Shown in pieces: positions 27,599 to 36,350 of a stretch of DNA of 64,000 nucleotides. The notes under the pieces were generated by a model. That model saw only the letters and a program-made list of their open reading frames with translations. It was not told the origin of the DNA and searched no databases. The DNA comes from Streptomyces harbinensis (GTDB lineage Bacteria; Actinomycetota; Actinomycetes; Streptomycetales; Streptomycetaceae), in the NCBI RefSeq assembly GCF_900116145.1, contig NZ_FPAB01000005.1, positions 124,001 to 188,000 of the forward strand. Direction: 5' to 3'. Each line of letters begins with the position of its first letter. Position 1 is the stretch's first letter. The position numbers and the translations under genes are program-made.

Positions 27599-28555
27599 TC
27601 AGGGCGCCGTCCGGTAGTGGTAGTGGTGGTGATCCGTGAAGCCCAGCCGGTCGTACAGCACCCGGGCCCCCTCGTTGTCCGGCTCCACCTGGAGGTACGC
27701 CGCGCTCGCGCCCTCCGCCAGCGCGACCCGCGCCAGCTCCGCCATCAGCGCCGTGGCCAGCCCTTGCCGCCGGTACTCCGCCGCCACCCGCACCGCCGCG
27801 AACCCCGCCCAGCGCCCGTCCACCACACACCGCGCCACCGCCGCGCCCGGCACCCGGGCGAGATGGACGGAAGGACCGCCGGCCAGCACCCGCGGCGCGT
27901 GGTCCGGGGCCTCGCGATGCCGCGGATAGGCCGCCAGCCACTCCCCGGTCAGCTCCCGCCCGACCCGGACCCGCGGATCCGGCTCCCGGTCGGCCAGCGG
28001 CGCCAGCGCCGCCACCCGCAGGATCGCCGGCCGCTCCGCCCGCCACCCGGCCCGCTCCAGCGCGGCGTCCAGCAGTTCGTCGGTGCCGGCCGCGCCGGTG
28101 TCCACCTGGATCCGGGCCGGCAGCCCGCGCGCCGCGTACCACCGGCGGATCCGCTCCGGATCGGGATCGCCGGGGCCCACCCGGTGCGCCGAGTTGGCGC
28201 GGGCCGTCCAGCCCCCGGCCGCGTTCAGCAGCCAGTCGCCGATCCGCTCCGTCTCCGTACCCGGCCAGGCGCGCCCGGCCACCGCCGTCAGCTCCCGCGC
28301 GGAGGCCGCCGGGGTGCCCCGGCGGCGCGCGGGGGCCTGCGGCACGGTCTTTCCGGCCACCATGCCGGATTCGGCGAGCTCGACCCGCTGCCCGTCCCGC
28401 CGTGTGATGCTCAGCACGCCGTCCGACCAGGACGTGAGGACCCCCACCGTGTCCGTATAGCGGGCCGGTGCGTCACCCGGGGCGGCGATGGTCCGAACAG
28501 AGACGCGTTTGCCCAGGTCAGCGGGGGTGATCGTAACCTTGAGGCGTCCGCCCAT
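27599..28555 (-). CDS. GNAT-family N-acetyltransferase
   Basis: 318 residues from the ATG at 28555, which is preceded by GGTGGAG; the GTG 12 bases further upstream would consume that site. The N-terminal ~80 residues form an SH3-like beta-barrel module (VGVLTSWSDGVLSITRRDGQRVEL), as in several actinobacterial GNATs. The C-terminal GNAT domain has the acetyl-CoA loop VRVAAEYRRQGLATALMAEL and the terminal VEPDNEGARVLYDRLGF. It transfers an acetyl group to an unknown amine. It lies divergent to the ferredoxin gene. Confidence 0.88.
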   Translation of the reverse strand: MGGRLKVTITPADLGKRVSVRTIAAPGDAPARYTDTVGVLTSWSDGVLSITRRDGQRVELAESGMVAGKTVPQAPARRRGTPAASARELTAVAGRAWPGTETERIGDWLLNAAGGWTARANSAHRVGPGDPDPERIRRWYAARGLPARIQVDTGAAGTDELLDAALERAGWRAERPAILRVAALAPLADREPDPRVRVGRELTGEWLAAYPRHREAPDHAPRVLAGGPSVHLARVPGAAVARCVVDGRWAGFAAVRVAAEYRRQGLATALMAELARVALAEGASAAYLQVEPDNEGARVLYDRLGFTDHHHYHYRTAP

Positions 28556-28696
28556 GGTGAACTCCACCGTCTTGTCCGCCCCTCGGATTACTTCTTGTCC
28601 ATTCGACCCGCGATACTAGAGGGTGAGCATCGACGACGCCGCGCCCCCGCGCGCCCAGCGGCTGATTGCCGCCCCTTACCGAGGAGGACTGACAGC

Positions 28697-29023
28697 GTGA
28701 CCTACGTCATCGCGCAGCCGTGTGTCGACCTGAAGGACAAGGCATGCATCGAGGAGTGCCCGGTCGACTGCATCTACGAGGGCCAGCGTTCCTTGTACAT
28801 CCACCCGGATGAGTGCGTCGACTGCGGTGCCTGCGAGCCGGTGTGCCCTGTCGAGGCGATCTTCTACGAGGACGACACCCCGGAGGAGTGGAAGGACTTC
28901 TACAAGGCCAACGTGGAGTTCTTCGACGAGCTGGGCTCGCCCGGCGGCGCCAGCAAGCTCGGCCTCATCGAGCGCGACCACCCCTTCATCGCCGCGCTGC
29001 CCCCGCAGGAGCACGACGAGTGA
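28697..29023 (+). CDS. fdxA: Seven-iron ferredoxin (3Fe-4S/4Fe-4S)
   Basis: 108 residues from a GTG at 28697 with GAGGAGG upstream. Two cluster-binding regions are clear: CVDLKDKACIEECPVDC and CVDCGACEPVCPVEAI; the first lacks the regular CxxCxxCxxxCP spacing, as expected for the 3Fe-4S site. It transfers electrons to cytochromes P450 or other oxidoreductases. Placement before dapC is conserved in actinobacteria (fdxC-Rv1178). Confidence 0.95.
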   Translation: MTYVIAQPCVDLKDKACIEECPVDCIYEGQRSLYIHPDECVDCGACEPVCPVEAIFYEDDTPEEWKDFYKANVEFFDELGSPGGASKLGLIERDHPFIAALPPQEHDE

Positions 29024-29073
29024 GACGGTGAACGAGCCGTCGTACCCCTCGTACACCTCGTACCCGTGACACC

Positions 29074-29105
29074 CGGTCCCGCACGGCAGCAGCCGAGCGG
29101 GACCG
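29074..29105 (+). terminator. Hairpin between ferredoxin and dapC
   Basis: A perfect 9-bp stem CGGTCCCGC / GCGGGACCG with a 14-nt loop, 50 bp after the ferredoxin stop and 17 bp before the dapC start; probably a partial terminator. Just before it, three 9-bp direct repeats of TCGTACMCC type occupy 29038-29064. Confidence 0.55.
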
Positions 29106-29122
29106 TCGCGTTGGACCAGAAA

Positions 29123-30232
29123 GTGAGCCACCCCGTGCCGTCCCTCTTCGCCCGGCTGCCCGCCTTCCCCTGGGACCGCCTGGAGCCGTACAAGGCCACC
29201 GCCGCCGCGCACGACGGCGGCATCGTCGATCTGTCGATCGGCACCCCGGTGGACCCGGTGCCCGCGCTGATCCAGGACGCCCTCACGGCCGCCGCCAACA
29301 GCCCCGGCTACCCCACCGTGTGGGGCACCCCCGCGCTGCGCGAGGCGATCCTGGGCTGGCTGGCCCGCCGGACGAACGCGGCCGGGCTCGACCACCCGAA
29401 CGTGCTGCCGGTGGTGGGCTCCAAGGAACTGGTGGCCTGGCTGCCGACCCAGCTCGGGCTCGGCCCCGGCGACAAGGTGGCCTGCCCGCAGCCGGCCTAC
29501 CCGACGTACGAGGTGGGCGCGCGGCTGGCCGGGGCCGAACCCGTGCCGTACACCGGGGCCGTCACCGACCTCGACCCGGCCGGGCTCAAGCTGGCCTGGC
29601 TGAACTCCCCGGGCAACCCGAGCGGCCGGGTGCTGGACGTGGCCGAACTGCGGGCCGCCGTGGAGTGGGCGCGCCGGCACGGGGTGCTGCTGCTGAGCGA
29701 CGAGTGCTACCTGGAGCTGGGCTGGGAGGCCGATCCGGTCTCCGTGCTGGACCCGGCGGTGTGCGGCGGCTCGGTGGACGGGCTGATCGCGGTGCACTCG
29801 CTGTCGAAGCGGTCCAACCTGGCGGGCTACCGGGCGGCGTTCCTGGCCGGCGACCGTACGGTGCTGGGCGAACTGCTCCAGATCCGCAAGCACGGCGGGA
29901 TGATGCTGCCGGCCCCGGTGCAGGCGGCGATGACCGTGGCGCTGGGGGACGACGCGCATGTGGCCGTGCAGCGCGAGCGGTACGCGGCGCGGCGGGCCGC
30001 GCTGCGGGGGGCGCTGGAGGGGCGGGGCTTCCGCATCGAGCACAGCGAGGCGTCGCTGTACCTGTGGGCGACGCGGGACGAGCCGTGCTGGGAGACCGTG
30101 GCGGAGCTGAGCAAGGAGGGCGTCCTGGTGGCGCCCGGCGAGTTCTACGGCCCCCCGGGCGACCGCTTCGTGCGGGTGGCGTTCACCGCCACGGACGAAA
30201 GGGTGGAAGAGGCGGTCCGGCGGCTGTCCTGA
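29123..30232 (+). CDS. dapC: N-succinyldiaminopimelate aminotransferase DapC
   Basis: 369 residues from the GTG at 29123; a GTG at 29135 giving 365 residues is equally plausible. A class I/II PLP-dependent aminotransferase: substrate loop VDLSIGTPVDPVP, WLNSPGNPSGRVL, the Asp that binds the pyridine nitrogen in SDECYLEL, and the PLP Lys in HSLSKRSNLAGYR. It transaminates succinyl-2-amino-6-oxopimelate in lysine and meso-DAP synthesis, matching dapE 5 kb downstream. The 3' end is partly duplicated just beyond the stop. Confidence 0.9.
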   Translation: MSHPVPSLFARLPAFPWDRLEPYKATAAAHDGGIVDLSIGTPVDPVPALIQDALTAAANSPGYPTVWGTPALREAILGWLARRTNAAGLDHPNVLPVVGSKELVAWLPTQLGLGPGDKVACPQPAYPTYEVGARLAGAEPVPYTGAVTDLDPAGLKLAWLNSPGNPSGRVLDVAELRAAVEWARRHGVLLLSDECYLELGWEADPVSVLDPAVCGGSVDGLIAVHSLSKRSNLAGYRAAFLAGDRTVLGELLQIRKHGGMMLPAPVQAAMTVALGDDAHVAVQRERYAARRAALRGALEGRGFRIEHSEASLYLWATRDEPCWETVAELSKEGVLVAPGEFYGPPGDRFVRVAFTATDERVEEAVRRLS

Positions 30233-30302
30233 CCTTGGGGGCGCCCCCGGCCGGAGGCTGGGGGAGAAAGAGTGGCAGAGGCGGTCCGGCGGCTGTCCTG
30301 AC
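30198..30302 (+). repeat. 36-bp direct repeat duplicating the 3' end of dapC
   Basis: 30198-30233 and 30267-30302 are identical at 34 of 36 positions, 69 bp apart. The first copy encodes the last residues and stop of dapC; the second is non-coding. Between them lies a GC palindromic segment (GGGGGCGCCCCC and GCTGGGGGAG), a type of sequence common between streptomycete genes. It looks like a local duplication or slipped insertion. Confidence 0.8.
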
Positions 30303-30312
30303 GGCGGACAGC

Positions 30313-30352
30313 GCGGAGCCCCCGGGGCGGGAGGCGTCCCCGGGGGCTCCGC
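30313..30352. terminator. Strong bidirectional terminator
   Basis: A perfect 15-bp stem GCGGAGCCCCCGGGG / CCCCGGGGGCTCCGC with a 10-nt loop, between the convergent dapC and small secreted protein genes. Confidence 0.85.
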
Positions 30353-30378
30353 AGGCGGGCCGGTTCGGCGGCCGGCGG

Positions 30379-30786
30379 TCAGCCGATGGGCAGGCCGCCG
30401 AGCAGCTGGGTGGCCGAGGTCGGGTTGACCGGGGCGGCCGAGGTGAGGGTCTTGCCGAGCGCCCCGGCGCCCTCGGTGGCGACCTCGGCGGCCAGCTCGC
30501 CGACGACCTGCTGGGCGGCCGGAACGGTGCCCTGGATCGCGGTGTTGGCGGTCTCGCCGAGCGCCGGCAGCGTGCGGTTCTCCTCGCCGGTCAGCCCGCC
30601 CGCGGTCTTGGTGACGCCCTCGACCGTGTTGCCCAGGGTGGCGGGGTCCAGGTTGGTGATCCCGTTCAGCTCCCCGTTGGTGGGCAGCCCCAGGGCGCTG
30701 GCCTGGCCGGCGGCGCCGACGAGCGGGGCGGCGGCCGCGAGCACGATGGCGGCCTTGGTCACACGGCGCTGGAGGGGGTTGGACAT
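30379..30786 (-). CDS. Small secreted protein of unknown function
   Basis: 135 residues. The ATG at 30786 has AAAGGAG upstream; an open extension further upstream is not needed. The signal peptide (RRVTKAAIVLAAAAPLVGAAGQASA) should be cleaved near residue 32. The mature part is Ala/Gly/Thr-rich with no Cys and no known motif. Similar streptomycete proteins are sometimes labelled ATP-binding, but no Walker motif is present. Monocistronic, between two terminator-like regions; the function is not known. Confidence 0.8.
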   Translation of the reverse strand: MSNPLQRRVTKAAIVLAAAAPLVGAAGQASALGLPTNGELNGITNLDPATLGNTVEGVTKTAGGLTGEENRTLPALGETANTAIQGTVPAAQQVVGELAAEVATEGAGALGKTLTSAAPVNPTSATQLLGGLPIG

Positions 30787-30930
30787 GATGCTCCTTTGGC
30801 GAGAAGTGGTGCGTTGTGGTGCGTTGCCGTGCCTATCGCTCGGAGGGGCTCGGAGGTTGCGGTCTCGCCGGGTAAAGGATTGGTAATGCGTCGCATGATC
30901 AGCTCTGCGCAAAAATGGCCGCTCCGTGGC

Positions 30931-31881
30931 CTATTGCAGCGGGGACAGTGCGAACAGACCTGGCCCGAACGTGATCAGGAGTGGCAGTAACGGAGCGAGT
31001 GCCGCCGCCGCGGCGGCCGTACGGCGGCGGGCCGGGGTGAGCCGGACCGGTGGCTCCAGCAGCCGGTCCACCCGGTCGCCGAGCTGCCGCCGGCTGGAGG
31101 AGCAGGACAGCACGCCCCGGTGCTCGTTCAGTTCGATGAGCGCGAGCGCGGTGTCCAGATGACCGCAGCGCCGTGACGCGGTGTCGTCGGCGGCGAGTTC
31201 GACCAGCCGGTGGGTCTGTTCGCAGAAGTGCGCGAACAGCGGCACCCGCGGAAAGCCGGTGGCCAGCGCGCCGGACAGCTGGAGCAGCCAGTCGTGCCGG
31301 GCCCGCGCGTGACCGCGTTCGTGGGCCAGTACGGCGTCCAGCCGGCGCCCGGTGAGCCGGCGCAGCGCGCCCGTGGTGATCACCAGTTGGCCGTCGCCGC
31401 CGGGCAGCCACCAGGCGTCCGGGTACTCGTCCTCCAGGACCAGCAGCGGGCCGGGCCGGGAGGGCAGCAGCGGGGCGGGGAGATCGGGCGCCCGCTCGCG
31501 CAGCCGGGCCCGGCGCAAAGCGCGGGTGCGGTACGCCTCGGTCAGCTGCCGGGCCAGCATGGCGGCGGTCCAGGCCGCTCCGCAGGCCAGCAGCAGGGTG
31601 AGGACGGCCGTCCACAGCGGTACGTCGTGCAGGTTGTAGGCCGCGGTGACGGCTTCCGGCGCGGGCGCGAACACCTGGGCCCGTACCGTGTCGAACACGG
31701 CCGCCGCGCCCAGCAGCAGGGCGGCCAGCGCGCACAACAGCACGGTGCCGACCAGGCACTGCCACACCCACAGCGCCACCACCGGCTCCCGCCCGGGCCA
31801 TTCGGCCCGGGTCAGGGCGCGCGGCAGCAGCACGGCGGCGCTCAGGGCGGTTGCCATGAGCAGGAGGAGGCTGAGGCTCAC
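30931..31881 (-). CDS. M56-family (BlaR1/MecR1-like) membrane metallopeptidase
   Basis: 316 residues. Three membrane segments precede a cytoplasmic zinc-protease domain with AHERGH (HExxH, residues 186-191) and a downstream ELAADDTA segment supplying the third ligand; a last hydrophobic stretch is at the C-terminus. BlaR1-type proteins cleave a BlaI repressor, and in streptomycetes the two are usually adjacent. Here no BlaI gene is present; instead the GTG start overlaps the stop of an MFS exporter by 4 bp (GTGA). Substrate unknown. Confidence 0.85.
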   Translation of the reverse strand: MSLSLLLLMATALSAAVLLPRALTRAEWPGREPVVALWVWQCLVGTVLLCALAALLLGAAAVFDTVRAQVFAPAPEAVTAAYNLHDVPLWTAVLTLLLACGAAWTAAMLARQLTEAYRTRALRRARLRERAPDLPAPLLPSRPGPLLVLEDEYPDAWWLPGGDGQLVITTGALRRLTGRRLDAVLAHERGHARARHDWLLQLSGALATGFPRVPLFAHFCEQTHRLVELAADDTASRRCGHLDTALALIELNEHRGVLSCSSSRRQLGDRVDRLLEPPVRLTPARRRTAAAAAALAPLLPLLITFGPGLFALSPLQ

Positions 31882-33470
31882 TCCGTGGGGTTTCCCTTCG
31901 TGACCAGGTGCCCGGCGTCGCTGACGGCCGGTTCGTCCTCGGGCGCCGTGGGGACGACGGGGGCCGGGGCGGGCCGGGAGAGCAGCCGGGCGGTGAGGGC
32001 GGCGCCGCCCACCAGGACCACCGTAGCGATCAGCAGGGTGGCCGTATAGCCGTGGTCGAAGGCTTGGTGCGCGGCGGCGAGCAGCGCGTCGGCTGCCTGG
32101 CCGTCGGGGAGTTCGCCGGCGGCGGCGATGGCCTGGTCAAGGCCCTCCCGCGCGGAGTCGGGCGCGCCCTCGGGCAGCCGGATGGTGGAGGTGTACAGCG
32201 CGCCGAGCAGGCTGCCGAGGATCGCGACGCCGGACAGCGAGCCCAGCTCGTAGGAGACTTCCTCCACCGAGGCGGCCATCCCGGCCCGGTGCTTGGGGGC
32301 GTTGCCGATGATGGCGGCCGAGGCGGCGGTCATCGCCAGCCCGGCTCCGGCGCCGACCACCACCAGCCCGGGCATGATCCAGGCCGAGTGGTCCGGGTCC
32401 AGGGCGAGGAACGGCACCGTCCCCGGCGTCATGCCCAGGGTGAGCAGCGCGCCGGTACCGGTGAGCAGCAGCCCGCCGACGAGCAGCGGACGGGTGCCGA
32501 CCCGGTGCAGCAGGGCGCCGCCGATGACGCCGGCCGGCAGCGCGCCCAGGGCGACGGCCGCCACCAGCAGGCCGGCCGACAGCGGGGAGAGGCCGAGGAC
32601 CAGTTGCAGCCGCTGGGTGAGCACCAGCTGGATCCCGGCGTCCGCGAACATCGCCAGGCCCGCCGCCGCGACCCCGGCCATGATGCGCGGGTCGCGCAGC
32701 AGCGCGAAGTCGATCAGCGGGTGGGACATGCCGCGCTGGCGGCGGATGAACAGCCAGAACCCGGCGGCGGCCACCAGCAGCGCCAGGACGACGTGCAGCG
32801 GCTGCGGCGCGGGCTTGGTCAGCTCCTTGATCGCGTACACGGTGCCGACCAGGCCGGCCATGATCTGTACGGAGGCGAGCAGGTCCCAGGGCTTGTCGGG
32901 GTTGCCGGAGCCGCCGGGTGCCAGCAGCGCCGCGGCCACCAGGCTCACCAGCACCACGGGGACGTTGATGAGGAAGACCGAACCCCACCAGAAGTGTTCG
33001 AGCAGCAGCCCGCCCACGATGGGGCCCATCGCCATGCCGAAGACGGACATCGTGCCCCACACACCGATGGCGATGCCGCGTTCCCGCTCGTCGTCGAAGG
33101 TGATGCGGATGAGCGAGAGGGTGGCCGGCATCATCGCGGCGGCGCCGACCGCCAGGAACGCCCGGCCGCCGATGAGCACGCCGGGGGTGGGCGCGAAGGC
33201 GGCCAGCAGGGAGGCGGCGCCGAACAGGGTCAGGCCGATGAGGAACATCCGCTTGTGGCCGACCCGGTCCCCCAGGGTGCCGGCGCCCAGCAGCAGACCG
33301 GCCATCACCAGCGGATAGGCGTTGATGATCCACAGCTTCTGCGAAGCGTCGGCGGACAGTTCCTCGGTCAGCGTCGGCAGGGCGGTGTACAGGACGGTCA
33401 TGTCCACCGAGATCAGCAGCAGACCTGCCGAGACGGTCACCAGGATCCACCAGCGCTTGGCGCTGCTCAC
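31878..33470 (-). CDS. MFS drug:H+ antiporter, DHA2 (EmrB/QacA) type
   Basis: 530 residues with about 14 hydrophobic segments. It opens WWILVTVSAGLLLISVDMTVLYTALPTL, where the membrane Asp (D of VDMT) is typical of DHA2 pumps. LGDRVGHKRMFLIG is motif A, and FLINVPVVLVSLVAAALLAP follows. It should export cationic or lipophilic toxins using the proton gradient. It lies 25 bp downstream of a TetR gene, so the repressor and pump form one transcript controlled by the palindrome at 34050-34085. Confidence 0.93.
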   Translation of the reverse strand: MSSAKRWWILVTVSAGLLLISVDMTVLYTALPTLTEELSADASQKLWIINAYPLVMAGLLLGAGTLGDRVGHKRMFLIGLTLFGAASLLAAFAPTPGVLIGGRAFLAVGAAAMMPATLSLIRITFDDERERGIAIGVWGTMSVFGMAMGPIVGGLLLEHFWWGSVFLINVPVVLVSLVAAALLAPGGSGNPDKPWDLLASVQIMAGLVGTVYAIKELTKPAPQPLHVVLALLVAAAGFWLFIRRQRGMSHPLIDFALLRDPRIMAGVAAAGLAMFADAGIQLVLTQRLQLVLGLSPLSAGLLVAAVALGALPAGVIGGALLHRVGTRPLLVGGLLLTGTGALLTLGMTPGTVPFLALDPDHSAWIMPGLVVVGAGAGLAMTAASAAIIGNAPKHRAGMAASVEEVSYELGSLSGVAILGSLLGALYTSTIRLPEGAPDSAREGLDQAIAAAGELPDGQAADALLAAAHQAFDHGYTATLLIATVVLVGGAALTARLLSRPAPAPVVPTAPEDEPAVSDAGHLVTKGNPTE

Positions 33471-33495
33471 GTCGTTCTCCTTGTCGGTGAGGGTG

Positions 33496-34047
33496 CTACG
33501 CCCGCGGGCGTGCGGGGTCGGTGAGGGCGGTGATCCGCTCCACCAGGGCGGCCTTGAGGGGGGCGGGGAGCGGGGCGCCGGAGGTGGCCTCGTACAGCCA
33601 CATGCCGTCGGAGGCCATCCGGGCCAGCAGCAGATCGACGTCCGCCGGCTCCTCCAGGCGCTCGGGCAGCGGCGCCCAGCGGTGCATCAGCTCGTCCCAC
33701 TGCCGGGCGAGGGCGGGCTGGGCCGTGGATTCGAGCATGAAGGTCAGCTCCGCCTTGCTGGCGGTGTTGGCCGCGCCCTCGATGGTGTAGGCGGTGGTCG
33801 ACTCGCGGACGGTCGCCTCCGCCAGCGGTTTGCCGAGCAGTTCGGCCAGCCGTTCCTCCCACCGGGTGATCAGGTGTTTCTGGATGGCGAACAGCAGGTC
33901 TTCGCGGCTGGGGAAGTGGTACATCAGGCCGGCCTTGGTCACGCCGGCCTCGCGGGCGGCGGATTCCAGGGTGAGGGCGGTGATGCCGTCGCGTTCGGTG
34001 ACGCGGATGGCGGCATCCAGGATGAGGGGGCGGGAGCTGGGACGCAT
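33496..34047 (-). CDS. TetR-family transcriptional repressor of the adjacent efflux pump
   Basis: 183 residues. The N-terminal HTH reads ILDAAIRVTERDGITALTLESAAREAGVTK then GLMYHFPSREDLL, close to the TetR consensus. The C-terminal ligand domain is of the type that follows such HTHs. The gene begins 3 bp after a 36-bp perfect inverted repeat, indicating autoregulation together with the MFS pump. Inducing ligand probably a substrate of the pump, by inference. Confidence 0.92.
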   Translation of the reverse strand: MRPSSRPLILDAAIRVTERDGITALTLESAAREAGVTKAGLMYHFPSREDLLFAIQKHLITRWEERLAELLGKPLAEATVRESTTAYTIEGAANTASKAELTFMLESTAQPALARQWDELMHRWAPLPERLEEPADVDLLLARMASDGMWLYEATSGAPLPAPLKAALVERITALTDPARPRA

Positions 34048-34049
34048 AA

Positions 34050-34085
34050 CCAGTTACTTTACCATCCGGAAGGTAAAGTAACTGG
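34050..34085. promoter_or_regulatory. TetR operator: 14-bp inverted repeat
   Basis: CCAGTTACTTTACC at 34050-34063 and its exact complement GGTAAAGTAACTGG at 34072-34085, spaced by 8 bp, directly before the tetR start. TTAC...GTAA cores are common in TetR operators. It probably covers the tetR-MFS-M56 promoter. Confidence 0.85.
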
Positions 34086-34136
34086 GGCGTGCGCTACCGG
34101 CCGGGCCCGGGCCCGGCCGGTACGGCCACCGCGCGG

Positions 34137-35135
34137 CTACTCGGTGTCCCGCTCCGTCTCCGGGGCGCTGTCCGGGCCGCTCTCCGGCTCGCCTTCCGGC
34201 GGCGCCAGGATGCTCAGCACCAGCTCGTCGCCCACGCTGCGGCCCCCCGTCCCGTCCAGCGCGCTGTCCGAGCGGTCGGCGTCCTCCCGCCAGCCCTCCC
34301 GGGACCGCTTCGCCTCCCACACCCGGTTGCCCAGCTGGATCCGCTCGATCCCCAGCTCGGCCGCGTGCGCCACCGACCAGTGCGCCAGCTCCCAGCCCCG
34401 CTGGGCGTGCTCCGCCGGCGACAGGCCCACCGTCACCAGCTCCCCGTCGGCACCGACCGGCAGCTCGCCGAACTCCGCCCGGATCCGCTCCGGCACCTCG
34501 GCGGCGAGGAAGGGATCGACCCCGTCCTCCCCGACCGTGCAGTTCAGCGCGGCGGGGGACCGGCCGGTCAGCGCGGCGGCCAGCAGCGAGGCGCGCGGCT
34601 CGTGCTTGGCGTACTCGTCCGGGAACGCGCTGCGCTGCACCTCCTGCGCGGCCTCGGTCAGCGGCATCGTCAGATAGTCCTCGACCTCCACCAGGTGGTC
34701 GTAGAACTGCCCGGCCGAGTACACCGGATCCATGATCTCCTCCACCGTGCCCCAGCCCTGGCTCGGCCGTTGCTGGAAGAGGCCCACCGAATCCCGGTCG
34801 CCGTAATCGATGTTGTAGAGACTGGACTCCTGCATGGCGGTCGCGATCGCTATCGTGATCGCCCGCTCCGGCAGCCCGCGCGCCGTGCCGACGGCGCCGA
34901 TCGTCGCGGCGTTGGCGGCCTGCCGGGGCCGCATGGTGAACGAGGCGGTCTCTCCCTCGCCCGCGACCGTGCAGTGCGGCGGCTGCGCAGGTCCCGGCGA
35001 TGACGTGTACTGCACCACGCCGTAACCGGCCACAGCGGCCAAAACCAGGACAGCGGACCCGCCGCGGACCAGCCTGCGACGTCGGGGAGAAGCGGTGGGT
35101 TCGGGCACGCGCTTACGGTAACCGGTCTCCGTCAC
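34137..35135 (-). CDS. Membrane-anchored extracellular protein with lysozyme-like fold
   Basis: 332 residues from the GTG at 35135; upstream in-frame starts would overlap dapE. A signal anchor ([19 protein letters not shown]) follows a basic N-terminus. The region [39 protein letters not shown] has the Glu-Ser-Ser and [12 protein letters not shown] signatures of lytic-transglycosylase/lysozyme-like domains, with the Glu as probable catalytic residue. Orthologues are often labelled heavy-metal transporter, which the sequence does not support. It probably acts on, or binds, peptidoglycan. Divergent from dapE with starts only 32 bp apart. Confidence 0.75.
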   Translation of the reverse strand: MTETGYRKRVPEPTASPRRRRLVRGGSAVLVLAAVAGYGVVQYTSSPGPAQPPHCTVAGEGETASFTMRPRQAANAATIGAVGTARGLPERAITIAIATAMQESSLYNIDYGDRDSVGLFQQRPSQGWGTVEEIMDPVYSAGQFYDHLVEVEDYLTMPLTEAAQEVQRSAFPDEYAKHEPRASLLAAALTGRSPAALNCTVGEDGVDPFLAAEVPERIRAEFGELPVGADGELVTVGLSPAEHAQRGWELAHWSVAHAAELGIERIQLGNRVWEAKRSREGWREDADRSDSALDGTGGRSVGDELVLSILAPPEGEPESGPDSAPETERDTE

Positions 35136-35166
35136 AGCCGGATCACCCACGGGTACCCTCGTGGCC
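35131..35166 (+). promoter_or_regulatory. Leaderless promoter of dapE
   Basis: GTCACA (35131-35136), 17 bp, TACCCT (35154-35159), then exactly 7 nt to the ATG at 35167. Transcription should start at or next to the A of the ATG, and no ribosome site is present. The -35 box overlaps the GTG start of the divergent gene. Confidence 0.65.
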
Positions 35167-36249
35167 ATGGAACCACCCGCACTTGATCTCGCTCTCGACG
35201 CCCCCGCCCTCACCGCCCAGCTCGTGGACATCCCCTCGGTCAGCGGAACCGAGGGCCCGCTGGCCGACGCCGTCGAAAGCGCGCTGCGCGCCCTGCCGCA
35301 CCTGCGGGTGGACCGTTACGGCAACAACGTCGTCGCCCGCACCGACACAGGACGTGCCGAACGCGTCCTGCTCGCCGGCCACATCGACACCGTCCCGATC
35401 GCCGGCAACGTCCCCTCCCGGCTGGACGAGGACGGCCTGCTGTGGGGCTGCGGCACCACCGACATGAAGGCCGGCGTCGCCGTCCAGCTGCGCATCGCCG
35501 CCACCGTGCCCGAGCCCAACCGCGATCTCACCTTCGTCTTCTACGACAACGAAGAGGTCGAGTCCGAGCGCAACGGCCTGCGCCACCTCGCCGCCGTCCA
35601 CCCAGACTGGCTGGCCGCCGACTTCGCCGTCCTCCTCGAACCCTCCACCGGCGAGGTCGAGGGCGGCTGCCAGGGCACCCTGCGCGTCCAGCTGCGGCTG
35701 CCCGGGGTGCGCGCCCACTCCGCGCGCTCGTGGATGGGCGCCAACGCCATCCACGCCGCCGCCCCCGTCCTCGCCCGGCTCGCCGCCTACGAGCCGCGCC
35801 GCCCGGTCATCGACGGCCTGGAGTACCACGAGGGCCTCAACGCCGTGGGCATCGAGGGCGGCGTCGCCGGCAACGTCATCCCGGACGCCTGCGTCGTCAC
35901 CGTGAACTACCGCTACGCGCCGGACCGCGGCGAGGAGCAGGCCATCGCCCACGTCCGCGAGGTCTTCGCCGACTGCGGACCGCTGGAGATCGAGGTCACC
36001 GACCACGCCCCCGGCGCCCTGCCCGGCCTCTCCCACCCGGCCGCCCGCGCCTTCATGGCGGCGGTCGGCGGGCAGGCACGGCCCAAGTTCGGCTGGACCG
36101 ACGTCTCCCGGTTCAGCGCGCTCGGCATCCCCGCGGTGAACTACGGCCCCGGCGAGGCCAGCCTCGCCCACCGGCGCGACGAGCGGGTGGAGACCGCGCT
36201 CATCACCCGCTGCGAGGAACGGCTGCGCGCCTGGCTCGGCGCGGCGTAG
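35167..36249 (+). CDS. dapE: Succinyl-diaminopimelate desuccinylase DapE
   Basis: 360 residues of the M20 metallopeptidase family. Visible zinc-site motifs are GHIDTVP (His and nearby Asp), [14 protein letters not shown] (bridging Asp) and YDNEEVESE (catalytic Glu and Glu ligand); later LLEPSTG and the dimerisation domain follow. It hydrolyses N-succinyl-LL-DAP in lysine and cell-wall DAP synthesis, working with dapC at 29123. ATG at 35167 is favoured over the GTG at 35161 because the upstream promoter leaves no leader. Confidence 0.93.
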   Translation: MEPPALDLALDAPALTAQLVDIPSVSGTEGPLADAVESALRALPHLRVDRYGNNVVARTDTGRAERVLLAGHIDTVPIAGNVPSRLDEDGLLWGCGTTDMKAGVAVQLRIAATVPEPNRDLTFVFYDNEEVESERNGLRHLAAVHPDWLAADFAVLLEPSTGEVEGGCQGTLRVQLRLPGVRAHSARSWMGANAIHAAAPVLARLAAYEPRRPVIDGLEYHEGLNAVGIEGGVAGNVIPDACVVTVNYRYAPDRGEEQAIAHVREVFADCGPLEIEVTDHAPGALPGLSHPAARAFMAAVGGQARPKFGWTDVSRFSALGIPAVNYGPGEASLAHRRDERVETALITRCEERLRAWLGAA

Positions 36250-36350
36250 CGAGTTCGCCGGTCACGCACTGTCCCGCGCCCTGTCACCAGTGCTTCACTT
36301 TTGTCACCGTACGCTGAGTGAGGAGCACGCACCGTCGTAAGGAGCAACAC

